Source: Candidatus Thorarchaeota archaeon SMTZ1-45
GTDB taxonomy: Archaea; Asgardarchaeota; Thorarchaeia; Thorarchaeales; Thorarchaeaceae
Length of the DNA: 64,000 nt
Assembly: GCA_001563335.1 (NCBI GenBank)
Contig: LRSL01000095.1
Span: 1-64,000, forward strand
Reading direction: 5' to 3'
The number at the start of each line of letters is the position of its first letter. Position 1 is the first letter of the stretch. Both the position numbers and the translations under genes were made by a program. This document shows positions 53,376 to 63,018 of the stretch, piece after piece. The notes below the pieces were generated by a model that was given only the letters and a program-made list of their open reading frames with translations, was not told the DNA's origin and made no database searches.

Positions 53376-54055
53376 ATGCCAAGTGATGAGTGGAACTACT
53401 TTGTCGAGAACTACTTTGGCGACCCCTATATGATGTGGCCTGATGGGATTGATGAGAAATCAGTCATCCCACTCAAGGATAAAGAGCGGGAAACTGCTGA
53501 AGACATGCTCATCAAGTCTCTTGAAGAAGGGAGCCACTATGGTGCTATAGGTCTCCGAGAGTTGAGATCCACAAAGGCAGTTCCAATCCTCGAGGAACAA
53601 TTAGGGATGAACAATGGGACTCTCGCGGTTGAGATTGCTGTAGCCCTTTGCATTATCAAAAATACTCTGGAGTACCTTCCTCACATCCTTGTGGCTCTCA
53701 AGTTATCCCCTTTTGGTCGGATAGGATTTATGTAGCATGAGCACTGCGACGTTTTCCCACCGAAGAGATTGTAGAGGCTTTGTTTGAATCTGTTGCAAAG
53801 GACCATGAGTATTTAGTCCGGAATCACGCCTCGGAAACTATACTCTTCCTCCACGGTCTTCAACCCTCTATCACTATGCATGAAGAAATCTTCAAGCACA
53901 TGATTGTCGAGTTTGACAAGGCTAATGATGCGTCGATTGATAATGCACTCGCTTACTACAAGATGTGTGCTGATATGTTGCGTGATCTGATTGAGAAGAA
54001 AGGAATTCTAAGGACCGGTCCAATAATTGAGAATATCTGGAACTGGGAACAATAA
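53376..54055 (+). pseudogene. HEAT-repeat gene broken by a frameshift and a stop
   Basis: From ATG 53376 a frame encodes HEAT-like helices (Y-G-A-I-G-L-R-E-L-R-S-T-K-A-V-P-I-L-E-E-Q-L). It ends after S-P-F at 53735. The frame one base over continues with S-P-F-W-S-D-R-I-Y-V-A, meets TGA at 53738-53740, then A-L-R-R-F-P-T-E-E-I-V-E-A-L-F to 54055. One lost base in the CCCCTTTT run near 53707-53714 and one nonsense change (TGG to TGA fits) explain both breaks. The intact protein would have about 226 residues. Two independent lesions favour a true pseudogene over sequencing error. Confidence 0.75.
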
Positions 54056-54432
54056 TAGCTTAAGAAAGAGAGAAGAGGTGAATACTCCCTGTGAACTCTC
54101 ATAGAGAGATCTGTTCCTCACTCCTGATGCATGACAAAACCCCGCTATGGTAGTACTCAGAATTTCTTAGTGGGATAATACTCCTTGACATAATTCGGAT
54201 ATGAGTCTGAAAAACCAAGAATCTCATATCTTATGATAATGCGCAAACGTCCTAGCTAGAACTGCATGCAACTCGTGCTTCAGATATTCATCTTATAACT
54301 TTCATATTCTTCAGCACAATCTGATCAATCCTCTCGGTGATAATTACGAACTCATAATACAAGAACCTACATTATTAACAGCAGATATGAAGAAAGCTAG
54401 AGTTTTTAGTATGATATTATCGCAAATGAGGT
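54056..54432 (+). promoter_or_regulatory. 377-nt upstream region of the permease genes with GCAAACGT site
   Basis: There is no supported gene here. A GCAAACGT half-site lies at 54243-54250, matching the operator of the protease operon. A TATA-like TTTTTAGTA lies near 54403-54411, about 26 nt before ATG 54433, again suggesting a leaderless or very short-leader transcript. The half-site is far from the TATA, so its role is uncertain. Confidence 0.4.
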
Positions 54433-57237
54433 ATGGTTTTAGATGCTAAACACAAAAGAATGGCATTCACGCTTCTATGCCTGCTTGTGTCTAGCACAAT
54501 TTTCTCGAGTTTCTTGATTTTCATCGACTCATATTCCTACAACATTTGGGACTACGAAACTGATGTGGGGCCGGCATCGATGGTGATTCTTGGTTCAGAA
54601 GGACTAGACTTCATTGATGAGATTCTAGCACTACCAGAGATTAATAGAGTTTCATCGCTCAAAACATCAATGGCATCTGTTATTGCATATCCTCCTGAAT
54701 ACAATGCCTCATTCGCTTGTTCAGAAGCCATGATTGAAAATACAAATGGTTACACTATTCAAGGCCCCTTAGATGAGGTATCAAATAGGACTATTAGAGT
54801 GGGATATATCGATGAAACATTTCAGGATAATTTCCCTTCAATCATAAATATAACAAGTGGAAAATTGCCTGAGAGTGACTCAGAAATTGCATTTTCAGAA
54901 TGGTTGGCTAGTATCTTCCAAGTGACAGCAGGAGATATTGTAAGTTATGAACATGGTGTGAATAATCCACACTATTCAACTCTCCGTCTTGTAGGAGTCT
55001 ATTCACAAGATGAGGCGGATACAAGAAGCGGTCATTATTATAGACTTGCAGATGCTGTAGTTCCTCCAGCGCTCTTGACCAACGATAGTCGAGAAGACTA
55101 TCTTTTCTTGGATGTAGAACCCCGTCATCATCCATTAATCCCCTCTACTGGAGTTTCTTATCTAGCCGATATCGAAGAAAAAATCAGAGAGCTTGATCCC
55201 CAATACAGTTTATTTCATCATACATCGTTCTACATTGATGATATCTTAGCCAAAGGAATCATTAGGTATCAAGCTTGGCTCTTGTCTACAAGGTTTCAGC
55301 AATCTACTAGAATTATTGGTTTCATATTTTTTGCTCTAGTTTTCGCGGGATTTGGAATTAGATATAACATAAAAGACAAGAAGACAGAGATTGAGATGCT
55401 TAGAGCAAGAGGGGGTTCGAGCGCTCAGATTACCTTGTTATATCTTCGAGAGTTACTATTTCTTGGAGTTTTATCAACTATTATTGCTGTGGGCCTTGGC
55501 TTTTCGATAAGCAGAATCGGTTTCGCGACTATAGGATTCTTTCATTTTGAGCAATTAGTTACTAGTCCATTTCTGCTTTCACTCGATTCTATTATTATCT
55601 TGATCATATTGAGTATAGTAGTCCCTTTGAGCCTGTATTCGATTCTTCATAACAATTCGAATATTGTTACAAAAGGATCTATTGGTTTTGGAGGTCATGC
55701 AAAATTAGCAAGACTAGTGCGGTTGTTTCGTTGGGACATTTCATTATCACTAGTTTCACTTGTAATTCTCCTGAGTATCTGGGGATCAAATAGTCTAATC
55801 ACTCAGAGTTCTATCTTTTCTCTTCTCTCATATGTTACCCCATTTACATTTTTCATTGGACTTGCAGGTATGATATCCAGATCATTAAAGATTAGCTCAA
55901 ATTGGCTCTCTTCAAGACTCAGAAAACCAATTGGAAAACTTGCTTCTGGATTGGGAATAAGACGAATAAGCTCGAATGTGTCGACTTCTGGTACAACAGT
56001 ACTAATCCTTGCCTTAGCAATCAGCCTTGCTTGGAATGGTGCTGTTTTCGAGGTCACATTGCCCAATACAATACTCAATCAAACGAGATTTGCAATAGGC
56101 GGAGATTTAACACTCCGGTTAGAAGATGATAGTAGGGACCTCTGGGATGATTTATTCCAAAACGTAACTGAGAGTCCAATAGTGGAAGGACTTTCAATCG
56201 TCACAACCTATGGACTCTCACTGTCTTCAGAAATGCAAAATCTTGTTGAGTTTGTATCCATAGAACCAATGCTGTACGCTGATGTTGGTTATGACTCACT
56301 CGGTGCTCCATTAGCACAATCAAACTTAATGCCTTCACTTTCTATACTAGATAAGAATCCAACTGGAGTTATCATGACTTCTGATATAGCAAGGAGTTAT
56401 GGGTTGTCTGAGGGTGACACACTTAGAGCCTTTCGTGCCAATGGGTCAGAAGTAGATACGCTAATCTTTAACATTCTCTCTATTGTTGAATCTCTACCGG
56501 ACTCTATGGTTGGACCTGATGGCTACACACCGCCTCCATTGGGCTCTTCTGATAGAGTTGGTCGTGGTCAAATCTGGATGCATATACAACATGCTGAAAC
56601 GGTATTTCTGCATAACTCCTCTATAGCAACGACTCTATGTGTTCGAACGCGTGAGGGTGCAAATGGACAAGAACTTGTGGATGCAGTTCTTGACTCCAAT
56701 CTGGCAGATGCCATCTTGGGGTATGCAGTTGCGAGTGTAATAGCAGAACAGTCATCACTGCAAAATCTGTTTATCTTCGAGAGTTCTATCGATACAATTC
56801 TTATAATCATAGCATTGGGTTCAATACCAGTTGCATTTCTCATGCACTTCTATGAACAATTCGAAGACAAAAGAAAGGAATCAGCCCTTTTGAGGGCAAT
56901 TGGAATGGAATCTATGCAATTACACAAGTACCAAATGATAGAAACACAGAGTGTTGCTCTATATGGCATACTTCTCATTACTTTAGGATCTCCCATTTTA
57001 ATAACAACTTCATTGAACGTGTCAATGTATAATTCGCCAATCGCGTTTAAGGCATTCCCATATCCGATTCTTCTCTCAATCCCTTGGATTCCTCTAGTGA
57101 TTCTAATAGCCTACTTAGTTCTATGCGCGGGTGCAATAGGATTCATCGTTTCTTTTCTTAACGTTAAGAAAACTATTGGTAAAGTAACTAGAGACATCTG
57201 GTTAGATAGCTTAAACAATAGGGGGCAAACCGAGTGA
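54433..57237 (+). CDS. FtsX/MacB-type ABC transporter permease (1)
   Basis: The 934-residue protein has an N-terminal TM helix (about 10-30), a large extracellular domain (about 35-285) and three TM helices (about 295-410). A second TM group lies near 430-475, a further helix near 515-535, a second extracellular domain (about 540-765) and three C-terminal TM helices. This is the long FtsX permease layout with two FtsX modules. L-R-A-R-G-G-S-S-A-Q-I near 328 and L-R-A-I-G-M-E near 817 are the typical cytoplasmic coupling segments. It overlaps the next permease gene by 4 nt. No ATPase gene is in the window. Confidence 0.88.
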   Translation: MVLDAKHKRMAFTLLCLLVSSTIFSSFLIFIDSYSYNIWDYETDVGPASMVILGSEGLDFIDEILALPEINRVSSLKTSMASVIAYPPEYNASFACSEAMIENTNGYTIQGPLDEVSNRTIRVGYIDETFQDNFPSIINITSGKLPESDSEIAFSEWLASIFQVTAGDIVSYEHGVNNPHYSTLRLVGVYSQDEADTRSGHYYRLADAVVPPALLTNDSREDYLFLDVEPRHHPLIPSTGVSYLADIEEKIRELDPQYSLFHHTSFYIDDILAKGIIRYQAWLLSTRFQQSTRIIGFIFFALVFAGFGIRYNIKDKKTEIEMLRARGGSSAQITLLYLRELLFLGVLSTIIAVGLGFSISRIGFATIGFFHFEQLVTSPFLLSLDSIIILIILSIVVPLSLYSILHNNSNIVTKGSIGFGGHAKLARLVRLFRWDISLSLVSLVILLSIWGSNSLITQSSIFSLLSYVTPFTFFIGLAGMISRSLKISSNWLSSRLRKPIGKLASGLGIRRISSNVSTSGTTVLILALAISLAWNGAVFEVTLPNTILNQTRFAIGGDLTLRLEDDSRDLWDDLFQNVTESPIVEGLSIVTTYGLSLSSEMQNLVEFVSIEPMLYADVGYDSLGAPLAQSNLMPSLSILDKNPTGVIMTSDIARSYGLSEGDTLRAFRANGSEVDTLIFNILSIVESLPDSMVGPDGYTPPPLGSSDRVGRGQIWMHIQHAETVFLHNSSIATTLCVRTREGANGQELVDAVLDSNLADAILGYAVASVIAEQSSLQNLFIFESSIDTILIIIALGSIPVAFLMHFYEQFEDKRKESALLRAIGMESMQLHKYQMIETQSVALYGILLITLGSPILITTSLNVSMYNSPIAFKAFPYPILLSIPWIPLVILIAYLVLCAGAIGFIVSFLNVKKTIGKVTRDIWLDSLNNRGQTE

Positions 57238-60041
57238 ATGTATTGAGTCGGCTTATATCAGATGCCCCACAGGTTCTTGCGACACTTCTTATTTTCTCAT
57301 TATCAGCAGGAGTTTTTGGTGGAGTTCTAATATACATGGATAGTGCTGGGCCTTATGTGTTGACTGAAATGGCTGATGATGCACCAATTCATATGGTGGT
57401 GGATTTCACAGATTATTTCTATGATCAGGATCAATTCACTTCAACTGATATTATTGAAATAATTGAGTCTCAGAATGGAATTCATAACGCTGAACATCTT
57501 CTTATAATTGACGCATCATTTGGCAATCTTCTTTGGACATCTTATTTCAAGAGGTATGTATACCTAGGTGTTGGCGAGTCCTTCTTTGATGAATTCTCTG
57601 ATGCTATACAATTACCTGAGGGGACACCTGCTCTAACTGATAATGCCTGCTACCTAGAGAGAAGCATCTTTGAAGGAGCGAATATCAGTATTGGCGATTA
57701 TTGTAACATATCAGTCGTTGTAGATATACCTTGGTGGAATGAGGTGGTTTTGGAAAGTCGTGAGTTCCTTGTGTTAGGCACATTTGAAACTGACCTGTGG
57801 GGCTCAATCGAGATTGAAGGTCACATCTATCCTAATTTGAGAGCAATTCTAACCAAAAATGCATTGCAATCTCAATTTGGTTTTGTTGGAATCGGAGAGA
57901 GGAATGGAATCATTGACAGTATTTGGGCAAAGTTTGATAATGCATTCCTTCAGTATTTCAATCCCTCTGAAGCCGAGGAGAATCTTCTGAATGCCAGGAG
58001 GAAAATAGAACAAAAAACAGCACCATTAGCGATTATTGGTGAGTATAAAGCTCTAGGTATTGTGCGTGGCTATTCAAGCTGGCAAAGTAGCATGACATCA
58101 ATCGCAATTGCATTCTCAATACCCACATTAGTCATGGGGATCATACTTGTTCACTACTCTACCAAACTTCTTTCTGATAGGCTTCGCCGCGACGTAGGCA
58201 TGTTGAGAGTCAGAGGCGCCAGTGGACGTCAATCACTCTGGTGGGTTCTAAGCACGACCACATTCACTGGTATAGTAGGAGGAATAGGTGCGATTCTCAT
58301 AAGTACATTAGCTGCAGTTCTATCCGGATCGGTTAGAGAGTTGTTCGTTTTTGATCCACTAGCAGAATTTGGCATCGTTCTACACTCCGCTGCAGTAATT
58401 GCTGTTTTTCTCTTCTCATTTTTCATTGGTTTTGTAGCATCAACAGCATCAACAATCAGGGTATTGCTTATGATGCCAACCAAGACACACGATGAGATGG
58501 AAACAGAAACATCAGAGAGTGAATACATGACCAACCCTTTTGTGGATGTTATTGCCCTCATTTTCTCTGGGATTGTATCTATGCAGTTACTTCTCCTTCT
58601 GGGTCAAGGAATGAATGCAAGCTGGCAGATTTTAGGACTTGTAATCTTGATGATTGGCGTGTTTGTGGTTTCCTTCACTAGATTCCTATCTCGTTTCGCA
58701 GGACCAATCAAATATCGATTAATGGAAAGGATTCATCGGCGGCAGCTACTTGTAGGCACAAGAGTTGTGGGCAGAACAGCTAAGATGAAAATTAGTAGTG
58801 AAGCCCTTGGAGTGATGTTCATCGCATTGGTCTTTACTGCAGGTACATTTTCTGCAATTGCCTCAAGCACAGGATCTATGCAGATACGAAATCTAAGGTC
58901 ATTTGAAATTGGTGCCGACATTGTTGCAGAAACGCATCCATTTCAAAATAATTTCACTTTAGATATTTTCGATATGATATCTACTATTGAAGGAGTAAAA
59001 GAAGCCAGCGCTATGCTAGAGGTTCATGCAACAGTCCACTATTATACTGTAGGTCCTGTTATAACTATTCTTCATGACCGGGTGATAACAGTATATGGCG
59101 TGCAACCTAGTAAATGGGCCCATACTGCTTTTCTTCTTCCTTATTTTACTGCTGAACATGAACCTAAAGTTGCATTGGAGATAATCGAAGAGGAAGAGAG
59201 TAATGTCATATCATCATTCAAACCTGTATTAGGTTACAATATAGCTCCAGACGGTATGTACAGCAAGATCTATGGAGATCACATAGAGATTGACCTTCAA
59301 GATGGAATACCTGAAAACTACCTCAATTTGACTATAATAGATATTATGTCTGAAGACGAGGAGATAGATAGCGCAGCATATATGCCAGGATCTCCCGATA
59401 ATAGTGATTTTATCATAATGAATCTAGAGCTGCTACATGACCAACTGAATTCAACAAAAGTGAGTAGAATTTATGTCGATATTGAGGAGGGGGCAAATTA
59501 TACTCGAATAATGGATGACATTAAGAAAATAGCACCTTATAGCTTCTCCATAATCCGCTCCTCTTTACAGGCCATTGATGAGGTCTTTGATTCAAGAGGT
59601 GCAAGTACAATTCATGGAATCTACACATTGAATGTTCTTTTCTCTGTACTTTATTTGACAATAGGGATCTCAATTATAGCTGGTGATAAGAACCGCCTGT
59701 ACAGGAAACAATTTGCGATTCTACGAGCAATGGGGTCCGATTCCACCACAATTCAGTCAGCAATGCTATTTGATATTATAATCAATATCGTTTTGTCATC
59801 TGTGATTGGGATGGTGACTGGTCTAGTATTGAGCGGCATGGTCCTAGGAACGCCTCTAATGTATATGGGTGTATCAGAAACCTTGCCCTGGAATCATCTG
59901 CCTATTTCACTATCAATTCCGTTCATCCAGTTGGGAGGAGTATATCTTATTGGTTATTCTTTTCCCCTGATTGCCACGCTTCTTGTTACGAGAAGAAATC
60001 TTCGTAATGACATCGCTGAAAGATTGCAAGATGCTGATTGA
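57234..60041 (+). CDS. FtsX/MacB-type ABC transporter permease (2)
   Basis: GTG 57234 overlaps the previous stop. The 935-residue protein repeats the layout of its neighbour: N-terminal TM, extracellular domain, FtsX helices with L-R-V-R-G-A-S-G-R-Q-S-L-W near 324, a central TM pair, second extracellular domain (about 560-800), and a final FtsX unit with L-R-A-M-G-S-D-S-T-T-I near 829. The two permeases likely form a heterodimer that uses a separately encoded ATPase, as in lipoprotein- or mechanotransmission-type ABC systems. The substrate is unknown. Confidence 0.88.
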   Translation: MNVLSRLISDAPQVLATLLIFSLSAGVFGGVLIYMDSAGPYVLTEMADDAPIHMVVDFTDYFYDQDQFTSTDIIEIIESQNGIHNAEHLLIIDASFGNLLWTSYFKRYVYLGVGESFFDEFSDAIQLPEGTPALTDNACYLERSIFEGANISIGDYCNISVVVDIPWWNEVVLESREFLVLGTFETDLWGSIEIEGHIYPNLRAILTKNALQSQFGFVGIGERNGIIDSIWAKFDNAFLQYFNPSEAEENLLNARRKIEQKTAPLAIIGEYKALGIVRGYSSWQSSMTSIAIAFSIPTLVMGIILVHYSTKLLSDRLRRDVGMLRVRGASGRQSLWWVLSTTTFTGIVGGIGAILISTLAAVLSGSVRELFVFDPLAEFGIVLHSAAVIAVFLFSFFIGFVASTASTIRVLLMMPTKTHDEMETETSESEYMTNPFVDVIALIFSGIVSMQLLLLLGQGMNASWQILGLVILMIGVFVVSFTRFLSRFAGPIKYRLMERIHRRQLLVGTRVVGRTAKMKISSEALGVMFIALVFTAGTFSAIASSTGSMQIRNLRSFEIGADIVAETHPFQNNFTLDIFDMISTIEGVKEASAMLEVHATVHYYTVGPVITILHDRVITVYGVQPSKWAHTAFLLPYFTAEHEPKVALEIIEEEESNVISSFKPVLGYNIAPDGMYSKIYGDHIEIDLQDGIPENYLNLTIIDIMSEDEEIDSAAYMPGSPDNSDFIIMNLELLHDQLNSTKVSRIYVDIEEGANYTRIMDDIKKIAPYSFSIIRSSLQAIDEVFDSRGASTIHGIYTLNVLFSVLYLTIGISIIAGDKNRLYRKQFAILRAMGSDSTTIQSAMLFDIIINIVLSSVIGMVTGLVLSGMVLGTPLMYMGVSETLPWNHLPISLSIPFIQLGGVYLIGYSFPLIATLLVTRRNLRNDIAERLQDAD

Positions 60042-60245
60042 TACGCATAAGATATGTGCGAAGTTACTCTTGAAAAATGTTGAACTTTCTGACTTCTTAC
60101 ATAATTTTGATTCCCGAGTTGGTTTGTATTTTTAGCTCTTGATTCTTTCACAATATATCTAATGAAACCATGAGGTTGCAAGAATAATCGATTATATTAT
60201 GGTCGATGAAAATATTCCATCATCTCTATTGAGCCGGTGATTATT

Positions 60246-60851
60246 ATGGCTGACGAACTGCTCTATAGAATACTCTTTGTTGCACTCTATGCTTTATTTT
60301 TCAGTGTCAGAGGATACTATCGATTCGTAAAATCAAGACGCGAAGGACCAGAAATAGTCGATGAACGAAAGCCATTTGGAAAGGCTGAAGCAGTGATGAG
60401 CTTTGCAATCATTGGATACTTTGCTTCAATAATTCTGTACCTGCTCAATCAACCCTGGTTTGCATGGTCTCAGTTCCCAAATTATCCAGAATTTGTGCGC
60501 TGGGTTGGTGTTTCTTTGGCTCTCATAAGCACACCTTTCCTATGGTGGATTCACAAAACATTGGATCGTCAATATTCTGCCTGTCTGCAGATCAAGGAGA
60601 GCCATATGCTAATCACCGAAGGCCCATATGCGCGAGTCCGGCATCCAATGTATACTGTCCTTAATATGTTCTCTTTTGGACTCGCTTTAGTAACTGCGAA
60701 TTTCCTTGTTGTTGTCTTTGCAGCACTTGTCGTTATTCCATTTCCATTTGTAGCACGGAAAGAGGAACTGATGCTGTTAGAAACATTCGGTGAGGAGTAC
60801 TCCGAGTACATGAATCGGACTGGTCGATTTTTTCCCAAATTAAGCAAATGA
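60246..60851 (+). CDS. Isoprenylcysteine carboxyl methyltransferase (ICMT)-like membrane enzyme
   Basis: ATG 60246 has GGTGATT upstream; the frame begins three codons earlier. The 201-residue protein has four to five TM helices and the family's C-terminal signature: G-P-Y-A-R-V-R-H-P-M-Y near residue 127, then R-K-E-E-L-M-L-L-E-T-F-G-E-E-Y-S-E-Y. These residues bind S-adenosylmethionine in ICMT and related phospholipid methyltransferases. The methyl acceptor in archaea is unknown; lipids or isoprenoids are plausible. It is transcribed alone. Confidence 0.85.
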   Translation: MADELLYRILFVALYALFFSVRGYYRFVKSRREGPEIVDERKPFGKAEAVMSFAIIGYFASIILYLLNQPWFAWSQFPNYPEFVRWVGVSLALISTPFLWWIHKTLDRQYSACLQIKESHMLITEGPYARVRHPMYTVLNMFSFGLALVTANFLVVVFAALVVIPFPFVARKEELMLLETFGEEYSEYMNRTGRFFPKLSK

Positions 60852-60887
60852 TATCGCGTGTCAAATCTAATGGACTAGCTGTCTATC

Positions 60888-61616
60888 TTACATCGGTCGA
60901 TAAATCTCAGTGGGCGGGTCAATCTCAACAATTGTTTGATTATCGGTGCTCCAAGATTCAATATTACCTGCCCAACTCGGTTGGATCTCTCCTCTAGGCC
61001 GCAGGTAGACTTGCACCCAGTCATGAGGTGCAATCATGACGTGCCACGCAAGCTCCATCTCCCATTGAGCAGACTTGAAGAGATAGTGCCCCACTATCAA
61101 GATGCCTGCTCCATTATGGATTGGTGTCCATGAAGTGGTTTCATTGATACCAAACTCTGGGTGAGTCGATTTAAGATAATCAATGAACACATCTTGTTTT
61201 TCAAGGACCTCAGTTAGTCCTTCGAAGGTCCAGTTCAAAACATGGAGGAACGCAGAATCATGAGCAACCAACTCTCCCCATGTGAAAACAACCTCGACCT
61301 CAATGCACATGTCTATGTGACTTGAATTAGGATAGAGGAACACCTCCAGAAGTGGTGTCTGAAACCAATATCTGTAATCCGTATCTATGGATGCATTAGT
61401 CTGAATTACAACATCATAGTCAGTAATTACAGTTGGTGAATCAATCTCAACTAGAAACCATCCAATTTCACCAGGACTTGTGTTTACGTTTTCTGGGATG
61501 AAGCTAACATCAAGCCGCACTGGATTTGAATCCAAGTAAAACAAAATTGCTACAAATGCACTAGATATTACAATCAATAATACAACGCCTGCAAGCAAAC
61601 GCTTGGTATCACTCAC
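60888..61616 (-). CDS. Membrane-anchored secreted protein, unknown
   Basis: GTG 61616 follows AGGTG. The 242-residue product has one N-terminal hydrophobic helix (about 8-27) and an ectodomain of roughly 210 residues. The first half is a likely beta-sandwich (V-R-L-D-V-S-F-I-P-E near 33). A helical middle containing F-I-D-Y-L-K and a second alpha/beta section follow (N-G-A-G-I-L-I-V-G-H-Y-L-F near 168). No enzyme motif is seen. It is convergent with the ICMT-like gene. Confidence 0.7.
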   Translation of the reverse strand: MSDTKRLLAGVVLLIVISSAFVAILFYLDSNPVRLDVSFIPENVNTSPGEIGWFLVEIDSPTVITDYDVVIQTNASIDTDYRYWFQTPLLEVFLYPNSSHIDMCIEVEVVFTWGELVAHDSAFLHVLNWTFEGLTEVLEKQDVFIDYLKSTHPEFGINETTSWTPIHNGAGILIVGHYLFKSAQWEMELAWHVMIAPHDWVQVYLRPRGEIQPSWAGNIESWSTDNQTIVEIDPPTEIYRPM

Positions 61617-61701
61617 TCTCTACACCTGATGCGAATAGGATTTTCGAACAAATAAAATGATACTGAATTCAGCATTCTACAATGGCTATCAAACGAGGTC
61701 T

Positions 61702-62331
61702 CTATAGAAATTCAGCAGGAATTCGAACTGCATGGGTACAACGTTCATCTCCTTGAAGGAGTGACTCTGTCAGTTTGACCTCAATAGGTTGACCCAATAC
61801 TCCTTCCCAAAGCTGTTTCACCCAACCTCCAGAGCAACAACAGAAGGTTGATGAAATCTCATCATTGCTTCTTTTCACCAGACCACAATGACAATATGCT
61901 AGTCGTTTTTCCTCGTTGGTTGTTGCCTTCTTGTATGCCTTAGGATTATAGGGCACTTTAGTTATGTATATCCAATCATTTTTCCTGACCGGATAGTCAT
62001 AGAACGAACCTCCACCCCACGATGTGTCCTCCCACATCAGTTTCAGAAGATCGTCTAAATTTCCAAGTCGCTCGAGTGCAGCTCTCATCTCCTTGATTCG
62101 AGTCTTGGGATATTTGTGAGGACATGTGTCAATCATCACTAGATTTCTAATTTTTTCATCACATAGACTATCGAGTTTTTCCATTGCTGACTTGATCCAC
62201 CTGGTACGTTCTTCCTTTGCACGCTCACTCGAACCGGATGGTAGCTCATCCCACCCCTTAGCCACAATTTTCCTCACATCTTCTCCTGCTTGCTGTTCCA
62301 GGCTTTCAGCAAACTTTTGAAACCATTTCAT
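61702..62331 (-). CDS. Cys-rich protein with ATC-hydrolase/V4R-like C-terminus
   Basis: The start is ATG 62331, with a strong GAGGTGAG site; the frame is open to 62454 but that part lacks support. The 209-residue product is helical to about residue 115. A C-terminal domain follows with Y-C-H-C-G near 147, F-C-C-C-S-G-G-W near 165, and E-S-L-L-Q-G-D-E-R-C-T-H-A-V-R-I-P at the end. This pattern resembles the Cys-rich small-molecule-binding domains of the V4R and L-2-amino-thiazoline-4-carboxylate hydrolase-like families. Metal or cofactor binding by the cysteines is likely. The specific function is unknown. Confidence 0.7.
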   Translation of the reverse strand: MKWFQKFAESLEQQAGEDVRKIVAKGWDELPSGSSERAKEERTRWIKSAMEKLDSLCDEKIRNLVMIDTCPHKYPKTRIKEMRAALERLGNLDDLLKLMWEDTSWGGGSFYDYPVRKNDWIYITKVPYNPKAYKKATTNEEKRLAYCHCGLVKRSNDEISSTFCCCSGGWVKQLWEGVLGQPIEVKLTESLLQGDERCTHAVRIPAEFL

Positions 62332-62462
62332 TTTACTCACCTCATGGGGTTGTGACGGCTCAGAATTGCAATTGATGCATACTGAATATTCATAACCTCC
62401 TTTTTGTCTATATAGCTCGCAAGTTCCGAGAATTAGTTCCTCATAAGTGATCACTACCCAAA

Positions 62463-62472
62463 GATATTTAAC
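62463..62472 (+). promoter_or_regulatory. TATA-like element of the SnoaL-like gene
   Basis: GATATTTAAC is centred about 27 nt before ATG 62495, which has no ribosome site, so the mRNA is probably leaderless. Confidence 0.4.
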
Positions 62473-62494
62473 AATAGTTAATTATTATCGGAAC

Positions 62495-62920
62495 ATGACT
62501 GTTTCGGAAAACATTGAATTGGTCAAGCAAGCAACTGGCGCCTATAACAGAGATGGTGCCGAAGGAATGGCAGAGTTCATGGATGATGATGTTGTCGACC
62601 ACTTTGCTAGTGGTCGAACGCCTCTAGAAGGTAAAATAGCATTTATTGAGGACAACATTGCATTCGCCAAGATCTTCGCGAATCTTCGGGCTGATATTAC
62701 CAACAGCTTCGGTCAGGATGATTGGGTGTGTATTCAGGGTCATATAACAGGTACTCACCAAGGAACCTTTACACTCCAGAGTGGAAAACAACTCGCACCA
62801 ACTGGAAAAACCATTCGAATTCCATTTTGCAATGTAATCAAGCTGAAGGATGGAAAGATAGCCGAAATTCACGAATATTTTGATCAGTTGAATTTCATGA
62901 CTCAACTCGAAGCAGCATAA
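62495..62920 (+). CDS. SnoaL-like / NTF2-fold protein
   Basis: ATG 62495 is chosen over an upstream frame start at 62447 because the domain begins here and a TATA-like element fits a leaderless start. The 141-residue product matches the SnoaL-like NTF2 fold: N-terminal helix (V-K-Q-A-T-G-A-Y-N-R-D-G), M-D-D-D-V-V-D-H-F near residue 28, a helix near 45-60, and strands ending G-K-I-A-E-I-H-E-Y-F-D-Q. Members include ester cyclases, dehydratases and many uncharacterised proteins. No partner enzyme is adjacent. Confidence 0.8.
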   Translation: MTVSENIELVKQATGAYNRDGAEGMAEFMDDDVVDHFASGRTPLEGKIAFIEDNIAFAKIFANLRADITNSFGQDDWVCIQGHITGTHQGTFTLQSGKQLAPTGKTIRIPFCNVIKLKDGKIAEIHEYFDQLNFMTQLEAA

Positions 62921-63018
62921 TTGGTTTCTTTCAAGGATCCAATATTACAGTTGTATTATTGAACAGTGTGCATACTGGCTCATTCTATGTAACTATCTTG
63001 CGTTATGGAGGGTAAAAA

